DNA of 64,000 nt from NCBI GenBank assembly GCA_902584685.1, contig CACIAP010000001.1, positions 64,728-128,727 of the forward strand, read 5' to 3'. The notes beneath the pieces are model-generated. The model did not search any database, was not told the DNA's origin, and worked only from the letters and a program-made list of their open reading frames with translations. Of this stretch, positions 62,726-64,000 are shown piece by piece. The stretch comes from an uncultured Pelagibacteraceae bacterium. Lineage in GTDB: Bacteria; Pseudomonadota; Alphaproteobacteria; Pelagibacterales; Pelagibacteraceae. Numbering within the stretch: position 1 is the stretch's first letter; the number at the start of each line of letters is the position of its first letter. The position numbers and the translations under genes are program-made.

Positions 62726-62932
62726 TTATCCTCTCAAACTATATGGCATGTATGATTTTACAATTTTGCCATCCTGTTTAGACATTACTGTTGTTCCTCT
62801 TTGTTTTCTAATTTGTGAATTCGTTCTCTTGATCATACCATGTCTTTTCCCAGCTTGAGGCATAATAACTTTTCCTCTTGCAGAAATTTTAAATCTTTTT
62901 TTAGCTGAACTTTTTGTTTTTAACTTAGGCAT
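62726..62932 (-). CDS. rpmI: 50S ribosomal protein L35
   Basis: [33 protein letters not shown]. Confidence 0.97.
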   Translation of the reverse strand: MPKLKTKSSAKKRFKISARGKVIMPQAGKRHGMIKRTNSQIRKQRGTTVMSKQDGKIVKSYMPYSLRG

Positions 62933-62977
62933 AACTGGTGGGGTTATACAAATATAATGATAAATTTACAAGAATAA

Positions 62978-63523
62978 TTAAATTGGTTGAATGACCATTA
63001 TCATCTGTTTGCCCTCAAATTTAGGCTGTAACTCTACTTTTCCAAGTTTTTCTATGTCGGTCTTAATCTTATCCATTAATTCATGCCCAAGATTAGAGTG
63101 TTGCAACTCTCTTCCTTTAAATCTAATCGTAAATTTTACTTTGTCTCCTTTTGACAAAAACTTTTGGGCATTTTTAATTTTAAATGAATAGTCATGAATT
63201 TCAGTTACTGGTCTAAGCTTTATCTCTTTAAGTTCAACTTTTTTTTGTTTTTTTTTTGCTTTGTTAGCTTTTTTTTGGGCGTCATATTTAAACTTACCCA
63301 TATCCATAATTTTGCAAACCGGAGGTTTGGCATTTTGTGCAATCTCAATTAAATCTAGCCCTTCAGTTTTAGCCATGTTTATTGCCTCTTGGGTATTTAA
63401 TATCCCTAAATTTTTTCCATCACTAGATATTACTTGTACCTCTTGAGACATAATCCTATTATTTGAACGAGGACCTCTATCCTTCGTTCTCCTTTGGAAG
63501 TAGTTTTGTTTGAAGTCTGCCAC
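62978..63523 (-). CDS. infC: Translation initiation factor IF-3
   Basis: NNRIMSQEVQVISSDGKNLGILNTQEAINMAKTEGLDLIEIAQNAKPPVCKIMDMGKFKYDAQKK. Confidence 0.96.
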   Translation of the reverse strand: MADFKQNYFQRRTKDRGPRSNNRIMSQEVQVISSDGKNLGILNTQEAINMAKTEGLDLIEIAQNAKPPVCKIMDMGKFKYDAQKKANKAKKKQKKVELKEIKLRPVTEIHDYSFKIKNAQKFLSKGDKVKFTIRFKGRELQHSNLGHELMDKIKTDIEKLGKVELQPKFEGKQMIMVIQPI

Positions 63524-64000
63524 TTATAATGATGGAGCTTTATTTAAAGCTTGATAGTGATTAATAAATTTTTTTAATTCCATATTTTCTTGTTTTGTAG
63601 AATCCAATTGTCTAATAGTTACACTATTACTGTCAACTTCTTTTTTTCCACAAATTAATAGTATTGGAACCTTTGATAACGAATGTTCCCTTATTTTGTA
63701 ATTTAAATTGTGGTTCTTCAAGTCAACTTCTGAATTTAAACCAGATGCAATAAGCTTTTTATTAACTTCTACAGAATAATCATTAAAGTCTTCAGAAACA
63801 GGTATTACCATGATTTGTGATGGGCTAATCCAAAATGGAAGTTTTCCAGAGTAATTTTCAATTAATATTCCAATAAATCTTTCAAGAGAACCGAATAAAG
63901 CTCGATGTAGCATTACTGGAACTTTTTTTGATCCATCTTTATCTACAAAAGATGCTCCCAATCTTCCTGGTAAATTTAAGTCAACTTGAAGAGTTCCACA
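63524..64000 (-). CDS. thrS: Threonyl-tRNA synthetase, C-terminal part (cut by window edge)
   Basis: CGTLQVDLNLPGRLGASFVDKDGSKKVPVMLHRALFGSLERFIGILIENYSGKLPFWISPSQIMVIPVS; upstream of infC. Confidence 0.96.
   Translation of the reverse strand, partial: CGTLQVDLNLPGRLGASFVDKDGSKKVPVMLHRALFGSLERFIGILIENYSGKLPFWISPSQIMVIPVSEDFNDYSVEVNKKLIASGLNSEVDLKNHNLNYKIREHSLSKVPILLICGKKEVDSNSVTIRQLDSTKQENMELKKFINHYQALNKAPSL

Overview
This is a 64 kb, gene-dense, very AT-rich chromosomal window from a streamlined alphaproteobacterium. Gene content and order look like SAR11/Pelagibacterales or a similar lineage; this is inferred from proteins and synteny, not from a search. Almost everything is core housekeeping: ybaB-dnaX-SRP RNA, pheA-kdsB-cyt c, argF-argD, gcrA, kdsD-lptC-lptB, aroA-rpsA-ihfB-pyrF-trpFBA-accD-folC, trxA, a nuclease run (sbcB, MGME1-like, rmuC), hisG-hisZ-hisS, infA-hisD-murA-dcd, rpmH-rnpA-yidD-yidC-argB, dapD-dapE, an HDAC-like/SET-domain pair, truA-fmt-def, aroK-aroB, bolA-dnaJ-cobS-cobT, regB-like kinase, gyrB, a small glycan island, lepA, pheT-pheS-rplT-rpmI-infC-thrS. 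There are four tRNAs (His, Phe, Thr, Ser) and an SRP RNA. I saw no CRISPR array, transposon, prophage or obvious defence system. The best second-look items are: tRNA-Phe and tRNA-Thr with altered D-loop/T-loop elbow contacts that look mutually compensated; a gyrB reading-frame break at a poly(A) tract; a 107-bp relic where cmk should sit between aroA and rpsA; missing lptA and engB in their usual slots; orphan CobS/CobT; an HDAC-like plus SET gene pair; and a four-gene glycan island beside tRNA-Ser.
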